Source of the DNA: Noviherbaspirillum pedocola
GTDB lineage: Bacteria > Pseudomonadota > Gammaproteobacteria > Burkholderiales > Burkholderiaceae_D
Assembly: GCF_016632335.1 (NCBI RefSeq)
Contig: NZ_JAEPBG010000007.1
Coordinates: 1 to 64,000, forward strand
DNA: 64,000 bases
Direction: 5' to 3'
Both the position numbers and the translations under genes were made by a program. Under the pieces are notes generated by a model. It was not told the origin of the DNA. It searched no databases and saw only the letters and a program-made list of their open reading frames with translations. Positions 54,060-61,844 of this stretch are shown here, piece after piece. Positions within the stretch are counted from its first letter, which is position 1. Each line of letters opens with the position of its first letter.

Positions 54060-54416
54060 CTAGGCCGCCGTGCCGCCGGCGGCGTGTTTGGCGACAAGAT
54101 GCGCGATCCGTTCGGCTGGCCCTGGCATCTCGTCAATAGCAGAGGTCGACTGCGGAGCGCCGCTGGAAGTCGCATTGCGCTCGGCACGCTGCTCGGCCGC
54201 ATACTCGTTCCAGCCAGCGTTGTCTTTCAGATCGGCGGGCTCACCGTTGATATTGCGGATGATTCGCTCCATGACCTTCTTGATCACTCTTTCGGCCTCG
54301 ATGCCGAGCTCGGCCAATTCAGGGTCCTGACTGTTGGACTGCGGGTTTTGCGCCGGCAACGGCGCCGATACCGTCGATGCGGCCGGGGAATGTGGCATGG
54401 AAGCGGGAATTTTCAT
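54060..54416 (-). CDS. Hypothetical soluble protein, 118 aa
   Basis: I do not recognise this protein. A good AGGAGA site lies seven bases before the ATG, which supports a real gene. The N-terminus is rich in Ala, Pro and Ser (MKIPASMPHSPAAST). The middle is an amphipathic helix (LAELGIEAERVIKKVMERIIRNI), and the C-terminus is Ala/Gly-rich. No signal peptide or membrane segment. It is downstream of nothing co-oriented within 400 bases except the IclR gene, whose stop lies 89 bases upstream. Confidence 0.6.
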   Translation of the reverse strand: MKIPASMPHSPAASTVSAPLPAQNPQSNSQDPELAELGIEAERVIKKVMERIIRNINGEPADLKDNAGWNEYAAEQRAERNATSSGAPQSTSAIDEMPGPAERIAHLVAKHAAGGTAA

Positions 54417-54505
54417 GGCTGATCTCCTGGATGGCTACCATCGGTTCGATAGGCAGCAGGTTGCGAGTTGAAGCAGCCTTGTGTGACACAGCGCCGTGCC
54501 GAGGT

Positions 54506-55348
54506 TCAACGCAGCGCGCTGCCTTCCAGCCGCTGGGCCAGCTCGATCAATCGCGGCCGCACCTGCTCGAGCAGGAACTCCTGCGACAGATCCACCGACG
54601 GCCCGCCGCAGTTGATCGCCATCGCATGATTACCGGAAACCGGCCGAAAACCCACCGCAATGCCATTCACATTCTTTTGCCAATCGCCGAACGAGGTGGT
54701 GCAACCGTATTCGCGGTAATCCTCGCGGCCACGCTCGATACCGGTCTCGACAGCGGCATACGCATGCTCGTCGAGATGGCGCGCCCGCTCGAGGATGTCA
54801 TCGAGTTCCGCCTGCGGCGCGCGCGCCAGGTAAGCGCGGCCTATCGCCGAGGTCGCCAGCGGAATGCGCGAGCCGACCTGCAGCGTCAGCGCCAGCGCGG
54901 CCTGGCTGTGGGCGACTTCGACATAAATCATCGACAAGCGGTCGCGAACCGCGATCGCCACCGTCGCATTCGCAAACTCGGCGAGCTCATGCATTAGCGG
55001 CCGTGCCAGCTGGCGAATATCCATGCGCGCCAGCGTTGCGCTGCCCAGCGCCAGCGTCGCGTTGCCCAACGCATAGCGACCGCCATCGGGCAACTGCACC
55101 AGGTAGCCGAGCCTGGTCAGGGTATAGGTAATGCGGGTGACGGTGGATTTCGGCAGCGCGCAGCGTTCGGCAATCTGCTGATTGCTCAGCGAGCGGTCGC
55201 CCGAACGAAAGCAGGCGAGCACGTCGAGGCCGCGCGCAAGCGCCGTAATGAAATAACGGTCTTCGCCGCTGCGCTCGGCGTCGGCGAGGCCGTCTTCGGC
55301 ATGCGTCGGCATATCGGATGTGGTCATGGCGGGATGGTGCTGCGGCAT
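54506..55348 (-). CDS. IclR-family transcriptional regulator
   Basis: Predicted 280 residues with a winged HTH at about 35-95 (ALARGLDVLACFRSGDRSLSNQQIAERCALPKSTVTRITYTLTRLGYL) and an IclR effector domain (about 110-275, VGSRIPLATSAIGRAYLA, GIAVGFRPVSGN). Such proteins control catabolic operons for aromatic or organic acids. No target operon can be assigned from position. Later in-frame ATG codons (7 and 12 residues in) are possible starts. Confidence 0.93.
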   Translation of the reverse strand: MPQHHPAMTTSDMPTHAEDGLADAERSGEDRYFITALARGLDVLACFRSGDRSLSNQQIAERCALPKSTVTRITYTLTRLGYLVQLPDGGRYALGNATLALGSATLARMDIRQLARPLMHELAEFANATVAIAVRDRLSMIYVEVAHSQAALALTLQVGSRIPLATSAIGRAYLARAPQAELDDILERARHLDEHAYAAVETGIERGREDYREYGCTTSFGDWQKNVNGIAVGFRPVSGNHAMAINCGGPSVDLSQEFLLEQVRPRLIELAQRLEGSALR

Positions 55349-55478
55349 GGATGCGCGCCTTTAGCGCGGCATGGCCGGATGGGCCGGGTTGGTGACGCAC
55401 GGAACTTAACACATCGCCAAGCCGCACGGAATAGCGCCCGGAATGCCAATGAGTAACAACATCGTCCACGCGCCGCAC

Positions 55479-56573
55479 TCAAACCGTATTGCGCGCCAGC
55501 ATCCTGCGATAAAACGGCAGTTGCCGCTCGGTGCAATTGCCGAGCACGAACAGTAGAAACAGAAGCGCCAGCGCGAAAAATGTGGCCGCATGCAGGCCGA
55601 GGCCATTCCACAGCAGCACCGCCAGCGGCATATGAAACAGATACGCGGAATAGGTGTACGAAGCCAGTCCGCGCAGTGCCGTGCCTGCCACGCGCAGCGC
55701 GGCGAGCATGTCGCCGAGCGCGGCCGCTGCCAGGAAATGCGCCGCCACCGCCAGCCCGAGCAGGTAATCGCCGCCGAAGCGCGCCGATTCCAGTAAGGCC
55801 TGCTGCGCGTTTGGCCAATGCGGCTGAAGAAGGGCCAGTGAGGCGCGGCCGAGATCGCACCAGAACACCAGGAATGCAGCCAGCGCGCTGCCCCAGAACA
55901 GCGCCAGCGCCGCGTCGCGCGAAAGCCGCAGCGCCGCGCCCTGCGCATGATAGACCGCCACGCCGAGTAGCCAGACCGGCATCAGCAGCAGCGCGCGGGG
56001 ACCGGCGCACAAGGCCGCGCCCAGCGCCAGGGGCACACGCCAGCGCCGCGGACCCAGGCGCCAGAAACCGTAGATCACGTAGTACCAGACCTCATAGCAC
56101 AGCGACCAGTACGGCGGATTGTAGGGAGGCAGCAGATCGAGCTTCCAGGACTGGCTGATGAAGAACAGGCTGGCGAAGAGACGCTGCGCGAACTGTGTCG
56201 CCGAAAACGTCATCGGTCCGCTGCTGTGCAGGGAATGATCACCTGCCAGCGGCGCGATCACAGCCGACAGCAGCAATGCCGGCAAAGCGACCGACAGAAT
56301 GCGTGCGGCGCGCTGCTGCGCATAGGTTCGCAGTGTTGCGCCGGGACGATGGGTGACATGCGCAATCATGAAACCCGAAAGCACGAAGAACACGATCACC
56401 GCGGAATGGCCGGGCCAGGGCAAGGGGAAACCGGGAAACATCTGCGGCCACAGGTGGTAAAGCAGTACCGCGAGAGCGGCCAGGATGCGCAGCAGATCGA
56501 GATACAGCGACAGGCCAGCGGACATCGTCAGCACCGTGTGGTTGGGCCGCGGCATGCGGCATCGCGAGATCAT
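55479..56573 (-). CDS. Acyltransferase 3 family membrane protein (OafA/YrhL-like)
   Basis: Predicted 364 residues with about ten transmembrane helices. Family marks are YLDLLRILAALAVLLYHLWP with the active-site His in helix 1, FFVLSGFMIAH, RRAARI-like basic loop (QQRAARILSVALPAL) and PYWSLCYEVWYYV. These enzymes O-acetylate or succinylate surface sugars. No periplasmic SGNH domain is present. Starts at residues 7 and 17 are alternatives. It is divergent from the Tat-exported protein gene, 206 bases away. Confidence 0.9.
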   Translation of the reverse strand: MISRCRMPRPNHTVLTMSAGLSLYLDLLRILAALAVLLYHLWPQMFPGFPLPWPGHSAVIVFFVLSGFMIAHVTHRPGATLRTYAQQRAARILSVALPALLLSAVIAPLAGDHSLHSSGPMTFSATQFAQRLFASLFFISQSWKLDLLPPYNPPYWSLCYEVWYYVIYGFWRLGPRRWRVPLALGAALCAGPRALLLMPVWLLGVAVYHAQGAALRLSRDAALALFWGSALAAFLVFWCDLGRASLALLQPHWPNAQQALLESARFGGDYLLGLAVAAHFLAAAALGDMLAALRVAGTALRGLASYTYSAYLFHMPLAVLLWNGLGLHAATFFALALLFLLFVLGNCTERQLPFYRRMLARNTV

Positions 56574-56779
56574 AACGTATTGTTAAGTTTTCTCGGCCGT
56601 TCATCGCCCTTAAATGGATAAAACACCTGGGTTCGTGCCCGACAAGTTCCATCCGGCGTTCCCGTCGGCGCGCGCACACGGCATTTGCGGCAAGACAAAT
56701 TTCCGAAACAGCAAGCTGCAGACGTCGGCAGCACGCCGTATGCTCGCCGCAAGCCAACGATCCAAGGAAAAGACGAACG

Positions 56780-59032
56780 ATGCGACGCAGAGAATTTCTG
56801 ATCAGGGGTGTGGCGCTGGCCGGCGCCGCGGCCGGCACCGCCCATGGCGCTGAAAAACTCGCCGACAAACTCGTCGGCAAACCTGCCAGCAAGCCCGCCG
56901 GCCCGGCCGCACCGGCGCTGACCGCCGATGCGCCGCACAGCTTCGAAGTCTGGGACTGGAGCAATGCGAGCAAGCCCAAGCTCGCCGGCAACGTCACCCT
57001 CGACAAGCGCATCGACGACTTCGTGTATGAGGATGCCGAAATGGCGGCCGAGAACGGCGCCATCGCGGTGGTGCAATCCACCGAATCGGCCATGCTTGGC
57101 GACATCGAAATCGGCTTCACGCTGCTGGCCGCGGACCGGAGCAACACCGAAACCCGCGACCGCCCGCTGTACCAGGTGCTCGGCGCCTTTGCGCACCGTG
57201 GTTCCTGGAAAACCTATCCCGCCTCCGACACCTTCGATTCCAAGAACCACATCACTTTCCCCCGCCCGTTCAAGGTGGTGATGAAGAATGCCGCCGGCAA
57301 GACGCTGCATGTGTTCCAGCTGCACGACGGCAAGCCGATCAATGCGCCGGGCCTGAACCAGACCCGTTCCGAAAAGGAGCCGCTGCGGCCGAAATTCACC
57401 GTGTTCATGATGCTGCCCTGGCAGAACACCCGGCCGCGCGCCTCGAAGAACCGCGCCAAGTACTATGCCGGCATGACCAAGGACGGCATGCGGCCGTCGA
57501 TTGCCAAGCAGCATTACAGCGTGCTGTCCTGCGAGCCGCTGGTCACCGGCGGCTACGGCCGCAACTCCTCCAACGGCCTGGCTAACATCTACGGCGCGCC
57601 GCAATGGCCACGACCGCTCGCGGTCTACTGGCCCAAGGTACAGGACCCGTATCTGCACAACAGCGAATTCAACCGCAACGGCGGCTCGGCCTTTGGCGCG
57701 GCCTGGGTCGAAGGCTGGGATTACGAGCCCGGCTCGTTTTCCTGCCACAACTGGTACACCGGCCCCGGCGGTCCGCGCTTCGACCGCAGCGCGATTCCAT
57801 CGGTGGTTGCGATCTGGGCCAGCGATCCGAATGGCCGCCGGCTGCAGGAAAACGTGGCGCACCGCGATTGGCTCGATGCCTGGGGCATGGCCTACTTCAA
57901 TCACGGCAACCACTGGGTGCGCGATGTGAAGACGATGACGCTGATGACCAGCCGCGAAACCATGACCACCCCTTGGGGCACGGTCGGCAATTATTACGGC
58001 GGCGGATCGATCGGCCCGCGCTCGATCCGCGTCAATGGCGACCAGCGCGACGGCACCACCGACGCCAATCGCGACAGGAACGGCGACATCTGGGGCAACG
58101 GCTGGGCCCGCGACGCGCTGCATTCCTATTGCAACGCCGGCTGGATGGCGCTGCTGTTGAACAGCCCGATGCACGCGATCGGCAGCCGCTTCGATGTCGC
58201 AGTGCAGATGATGATGAAAGGCGATCCGCGCGGCGACGTGCGCGAGGAATACATGGTGCGCAGCCAGGCCTGGCACTGGCTGCACTATGTGTTTGCCTGG
58301 AAGCTTGCATCACGCCATCCGCTGGGCATTGCGCGCGAGGATGTCGAGGACAGCTTCGCGATGCATTGCGAGGCAATCTATCGGCAGATCTACGTGCCGC
58401 AGCTCGTCGAAAAGAAAGACGACCCCTACTTCAACGGCCTGCGCAATCTCGGCCAGCCGATGACGCCTTCCGGCGATGGCAGCAAATGGGTGGCACAGGG
58501 CGGGCATCTCGGCTATTACATGGGCCATGTGCTGCAGCTGATGAAACAGACCGGCATGTGGTCGGCGATGATGGACCGCGGCGGCCATGTGCGCGACGCG
58601 CTGCTGCTGCAGATCCGGAACATGGATCACTACGCCTTCGGCCTGCATGCCGACACCACCGCTACCGTGGCCGACTACCTGTCCTTTCCCGCCAAGGGCG
58701 AATTCCCGAAGAGCATGGCGCATTTCCAGGAACTGTACGGCTCGAAGGACGAGGACATGTACCACGATGCCAAAGGCAACCCGGTCGGCGACCGCGACGT
58801 GTCGGTGCATGCGGTGGCGCAGTACATCTATATCCGGCGCGACTATTTCCCCGAGCTGCCGCATCCGAAGCTCAAGGCCGCTGCCGCCGCGCTCGATCGG
58901 CGCCTGGCTTCCGTCACCGCCCGCGTCGCCGCGGCCAAGGACCCGGAACAGAAGCGCGAAGCCGACCACACCTACCGCTACCCCGGCCTGGCGCCGATAC
59001 GGCCGCCGGGGCGCTCGCAGGAAGTGGGCTGA
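56780..59032 (+). CDS. Tat-exported protein of unknown function, 750 aa
   Basis: The N-terminus MRRREFLIRGVALAGAAAGTAHGA is a clear twin-arginine signal, so the protein is exported folded, usually with a cofactor or as a complex. I do not recognise the rest. Residues about 50-170 look beta-rich (FEVWDWSN...KLAGNVTLDKRIDDFVY). The middle is rich in Trp, Tyr, Gly and Asn (GSFSCHNWYTGPGGPRFDRS, TPWGTVGNYYGGGSIG). The C-terminal half is helical with many His and Trp (SQAWHWLHYVFAWKLASRHPLG, GGHLGYYMGHVLQLMKQTG). No CXXCH or iron-sulfur Cys pattern is seen. AAGGAAAA lies upstream of the ATG. Confidence 0.85.
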   Translation: MRRREFLIRGVALAGAAAGTAHGAEKLADKLVGKPASKPAGPAAPALTADAPHSFEVWDWSNASKPKLAGNVTLDKRIDDFVYEDAEMAAENGAIAVVQSTESAMLGDIEIGFTLLAADRSNTETRDRPLYQVLGAFAHRGSWKTYPASDTFDSKNHITFPRPFKVVMKNAAGKTLHVFQLHDGKPINAPGLNQTRSEKEPLRPKFTVFMMLPWQNTRPRASKNRAKYYAGMTKDGMRPSIAKQHYSVLSCEPLVTGGYGRNSSNGLANIYGAPQWPRPLAVYWPKVQDPYLHNSEFNRNGGSAFGAAWVEGWDYEPGSFSCHNWYTGPGGPRFDRSAIPSVVAIWASDPNGRRLQENVAHRDWLDAWGMAYFNHGNHWVRDVKTMTLMTSRETMTTPWGTVGNYYGGGSIGPRSIRVNGDQRDGTTDANRDRNGDIWGNGWARDALHSYCNAGWMALLLNSPMHAIGSRFDVAVQMMMKGDPRGDVREEYMVRSQAWHWLHYVFAWKLASRHPLGIAREDVEDSFAMHCEAIYRQIYVPQLVEKKDDPYFNGLRNLGQPMTPSGDGSKWVAQGGHLGYYMGHVLQLMKQTGMWSAMMDRGGHVRDALLLQIRNMDHYAFGLHADTTATVADYLSFPAKGEFPKSMAHFQELYGSKDEDMYHDAKGNPVGDRDVSVHAVAQYIYIRRDYFPELPHPKLKAAAAALDRRLASVTARVAAAKDPEQKREADHTYRYPGLAPIRPPGRSQEVG

Positions 59033-59046
59033 CGTTGCAGATATAA

Positions 59047-59107
59047 CGTAGGGCCTGCTGCGCCCACGCGGTGAGCGTACAACCGCGTGGGCGCAGCAGG
59101 CCCTACG
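59047..59107. repeat. Perfect 25-bp inverted repeat (GTAGGGC family)
   Basis: Arms 59047-59071 and 59083-59107 are exact reverse complements, beginning CGTAGGGCCTGCTGCGCCCA, with an 11-base loop. It lies 14 bases past the stop of the Tat-exported protein gene and could act as a terminator or transcript stabiliser. It is a relative of the repeats at 13302 and 26125. Confidence 0.9.
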
Positions 59108-59223
59108 CACGTCCGCCCCGCTCCCCCCACCAGACCTTGTCCGAATCGAAATCGGCGCTGTAACGATTGGCTAGAATCCTCCGACCGTCAGCACGACGCT
59201 GACCGTAACCGGCGAGGAGCGCG

Positions 59224-60387
59224 ATGAAATCCGAGTACCCCGGCGCAATTCAGGCCGCCACCAGCGCTCCGCCGCGCGCCGCCCGACGCGCCGTCGTCAT
59301 GTATTCGAAGACACCACCCACCAACCCGGACGGTCATGAAAGCTGCAGCCAATCGCGCATTGCCGCCAGGCTGGCCGAGTTGCTGGGCCATGAGTTCGCC
59401 GGTGAGCATGAACACGGCCGCGATTACGGCATGCCGCTCTTCGTCGTTCCGCGCGCCACGATTGACGATCCCGGCGAACTGCAAGGGCTTGGCATCCGCG
59501 ATGAAGCGGATATGTTCGGCGGCGTCGTGCCCTACCCCTTCGTGGCCAGCAAGCTGATCACGCATCCGCTGCCGCATCCAGTCGCCGATGCGCCCACCGG
59601 ATGGTCGCGCGAATTCGGTGAACGGGTGCGCGAGGTGGTGCTCCCCGGCTATTCGGCCTTCAGCCTGCGCGACGCGCTCGCCGCCGGCCGCGCCCTGCTG
59701 TCGAGCGGCGCGGTGCGCGTCAAGAAGCCGAGCGGCATTGGGGGCATCGGCCAGTCGGTCGCACGCAATGAGGATGAACTGCGAGAGCAGCTCGAGGAAA
59801 TCGGCGAGGACAAGCTGCATGAAGAAGGCGTGGTGCTGGAGCGCAATCTGGATGCGGTGATCACCCGCAGCGTCGGTCAGATTCGGCTCGGCCCTCATCT
59901 CGCCACCTATTGCGGCATTCAGCATCTGACTCCCAACAACGCAGGCCGCGAAGTCTATGGCGGTTCCGACCTGCTGGTGGCCAGGGGCGATTTCGAAGCG
60001 CTGCTGGCGCTGGATCACGACGACGCGGTGCGCGCCTCCATCGCCCAGGCTGGCGTCTACCATCGCGCCGCGCTGGAATGCTTTCCCGGGCTGATGGCCT
60101 CGCGCGCGAATTACGACGTTGCCGAAGGCGTGGATGAGTCCGGCCACAGGCTTTCGGGTGTGCTCGAGCAATCCTGGCGCATCGGCGGCGCCACCGGCGC
60201 CGAGCTCGCCGCGATCGAAGCCTTCCAGTCGGATCCATCGCTGCGCGCGGTGCGCGCTTCCACAAGGGAAATCTATGGCGAGGCAGTGAACATACCGCCG
60301 GGCGCCACGGTCTACTTTCAAGGCGACGACCGCTTTGTCGGCCTCATTACCAAGTACACCACCCTGGACACCCATGCCCACCCGTGA
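59224..60387 (+). CDS. DUF3182-like ATP-grasp-type protein
   Basis: Predicted 387 residues. I place it by memory in DUF3182, a proteobacterial family of unknown function. The segment SSGAVRVKKPSGIGGIGQSV, followed by EEGVVLERNLD, resembles the nucleotide-binding lysine and glycine loop of ATP-grasp enzymes, and the later IGGATGAELAAIEAFQ also fits that fold. GAGGAG lies four bases before the ATG. No signal peptide. The 3' end overlaps the alpha/beta hydrolase start by 14 bases, implying a two-gene operon. Confidence 0.7.
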   Translation: MKSEYPGAIQAATSAPPRAARRAVVMYSKTPPTNPDGHESCSQSRIAARLAELLGHEFAGEHEHGRDYGMPLFVVPRATIDDPGELQGLGIRDEADMFGGVVPYPFVASKLITHPLPHPVADAPTGWSREFGERVREVVLPGYSAFSLRDALAAGRALLSSGAVRVKKPSGIGGIGQSVARNEDELREQLEEIGEDKLHEEGVVLERNLDAVITRSVGQIRLGPHLATYCGIQHLTPNNAGREVYGGSDLLVARGDFEALLALDHDDAVRASIAQAGVYHRAALECFPGLMASRANYDVAEGVDESGHRLSGVLEQSWRIGGATGAELAAIEAFQSDPSLRAVRASTREIYGEAVNIPPGATVYFQGDDRFVGLITKYTTLDTHAHP

Positions 60388-61180
60388 CGATGCCATCGAC
60401 ATTCATGTGGAAGACCGGCAGCTCGCCGGCACCCTGGTCAGCCCTTCGAAACTGATACCCGGCGTGCTGCTGGTGCACGGCTGGGGCGGCAGCCAGGAGC
60501 AATACCTGGCGCGGGCGCGGGAAATTGCCGCGCTCGGCTGCATCTGCCTGACCTTCGACCTGTCCGGCCATGCGGCGACCGCGCCGCTGCAGGGAAGCGT
60601 GTCGCGGGAAAACAATCTCGCCGACGTGATTGCCGCGTACGACCTGCTGGCAAGCCAGCGCGGCATCGATCCAAGCGGCATCGCCGTGGTCGGCAGCAGC
60701 TACGGCGGTTACCTGGCGTCGATACTGACCAGTCGCCGGCCGGTGAAATGGCTGGCGTTGCGGGTGCCGGCCTTGTACAAGGACAGCGGCTGGGAATTGC
60801 CGAAGCTGCAGCTGCATCGCGACCAGGACCTCGGCGCCTACCGCAGCCATTTCGTGCCGGCCGAGGACAACCGCGCGCTGCGCGCCTGCCGCGCCTTTCG
60901 CGGCGATGTGCTCGTGGTGGAGTCGGAGCATGACGACATCATTCCGCACGCAGTCATCGACAGCTATCGCGAAGCCTTCGTGCAGCCGCGCTCGATGACC
61001 TACCGCGTGATTCATGGCGCCGACCATGGGCTATCCGATGAAGCCAGCCAGCGTTCGTACACCACGGTGCTGGTGAGCTGGCTGTCCGAGATGATCATGG
61101 GCGCCAGAAGCGGCGACCGGGCGCCTTCGCCAATGACGATTGCGGGAGGAGCGCCTGAAGCGCCGCCGAGGCCTGGATGA
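60374..61180 (+). CDS. Alpha/beta hydrolase
   Basis: Predicted 268 residues. The oxyanion segment is LLVHGWGGSQEQYL, the nucleophile elbow VGSSYGGYLAS with catalytic Ser, the Asp in VVESEHDDIIP and the His in IHGADHGLS. Residues after about 245 are a Pro/Ala-rich tail. The ATG at 60374 lies inside the end of the upstream gene; an earlier in-frame ATG (60335) is less likely. The pairing with a DUF3182-like gene suggests a shared pathway, unknown. Confidence 0.88.
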   Translation: MPTRDDAIDIHVEDRQLAGTLVSPSKLIPGVLLVHGWGGSQEQYLARAREIAALGCICLTFDLSGHAATAPLQGSVSRENNLADVIAAYDLLASQRGIDPSGIAVVGSSYGGYLASILTSRRPVKWLALRVPALYKDSGWELPKLQLHRDQDLGAYRSHFVPAEDNRALRACRAFRGDVLVVESEHDDIIPHAVIDSYREAFVQPRSMTYRVIHGADHGLSDEASQRSYTTVLVSWLSEMIMGARSGDRAPSPMTIAGGAPEAPPRPG

Positions 61181-61190
61181 AAGTAACGCA

Positions 61191-61220
61191 GGGTTTCGCG
61201 GCGCATGCGTCGCGAAACCC
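61191..61220 (+). terminator. Hairpin after the hydrolase gene
   Basis: Arms GGGTTTCGCG and CGCGAAACCC flank GCGCATGCGT, which is itself nearly symmetrical, so the whole 30 bases form an almost continuous palindrome. No T-run follows. It starts 10 bases past the hydrolase stop. Confidence 0.5.
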
Positions 61221-61329
61221 CGCTCCACTCTTGCTCCTACTCATCCCCACCTCATTCCACGCTCGCTTTGGGGAATTTCCCTCTCCCACCCGCGCTCCAA
61301 CTTCCATGCCACCAACCAAGGAGCCATCC

Positions 61330-61677
61330 ATGAACACCAAGGACGACGCACCGTTGCCCAAGCGCAGCGAGGAAGACCATCATTTCACCAACGATGGCGG
61401 CAAGGTATGGCGTGAATCCGGCACCCGTCCGTTCACGATCGACCACAAGCAGGCCAAGGGCAAGGAAGGCGCGCCCTGGCAGCCGAACGACCAGGATGAG
61501 GCGGTGGATGGCACGCAGCAGAGCGGCGAGCGGCAGGTAATGCGCCAGGCCTACAAGGACGTCGCCCAGGGGCAACAGGATACCGATGCGCGCGAACAGC
61601 GCGGCGTCGAAGCCACCGTCGACAAGCCGTTCGAGCCAGCCAAGGAGCCGCCGGAACAGAAGAACGGACGTACCTGA
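61330..61677 (+). CDS. Hydrophilic hypothetical protein, 115 aa
   Basis: The start at 61330 has AAGGAG eight bases upstream, which supports expression; a longer frame from 61177 crosses the hairpin and is rejected. The product is very rich in Glu, Lys, Gln, Asp and Pro and almost lacks hydrophobic residues (HHFTNDGGKVWRESGTRPF, KQAKGKEGAPWQPNDQDEA), so it is likely disordered. Such proteins often serve in desiccation or general stress, but there is no specific motif. Confidence 0.65.
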   Translation: MNTKDDAPLPKRSEEDHHFTNDGGKVWRESGTRPFTIDHKQAKGKEGAPWQPNDQDEAVDGTQQSGERQVMRQAYKDVAQGQQDTDAREQRGVEATVDKPFEPAKEPPEQKNGRT

Positions 61678-61844
61678 TCCGAACATGCCGCGCGCCAGCG
61701 CTTCAGTTGCATGAAATACAAGAAAAACCTGTAGTTCTTACAAGCATGCCGCCCGAACGACGGCGGCATGCGCCCCCCGCCCCGGCACGGCTTTTGCACC
61801 GATGTGGAGCAATAGAGTTCGATACCGCAGACGGGGACGGCAGC

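Noticed and set aside
57604-59046. 480-codon frame overlapping the Tat-exported protein
   Set aside because: Composition is dominated by Arg, Gln and Ala as expected for a shifted reading of a high-GC gene.
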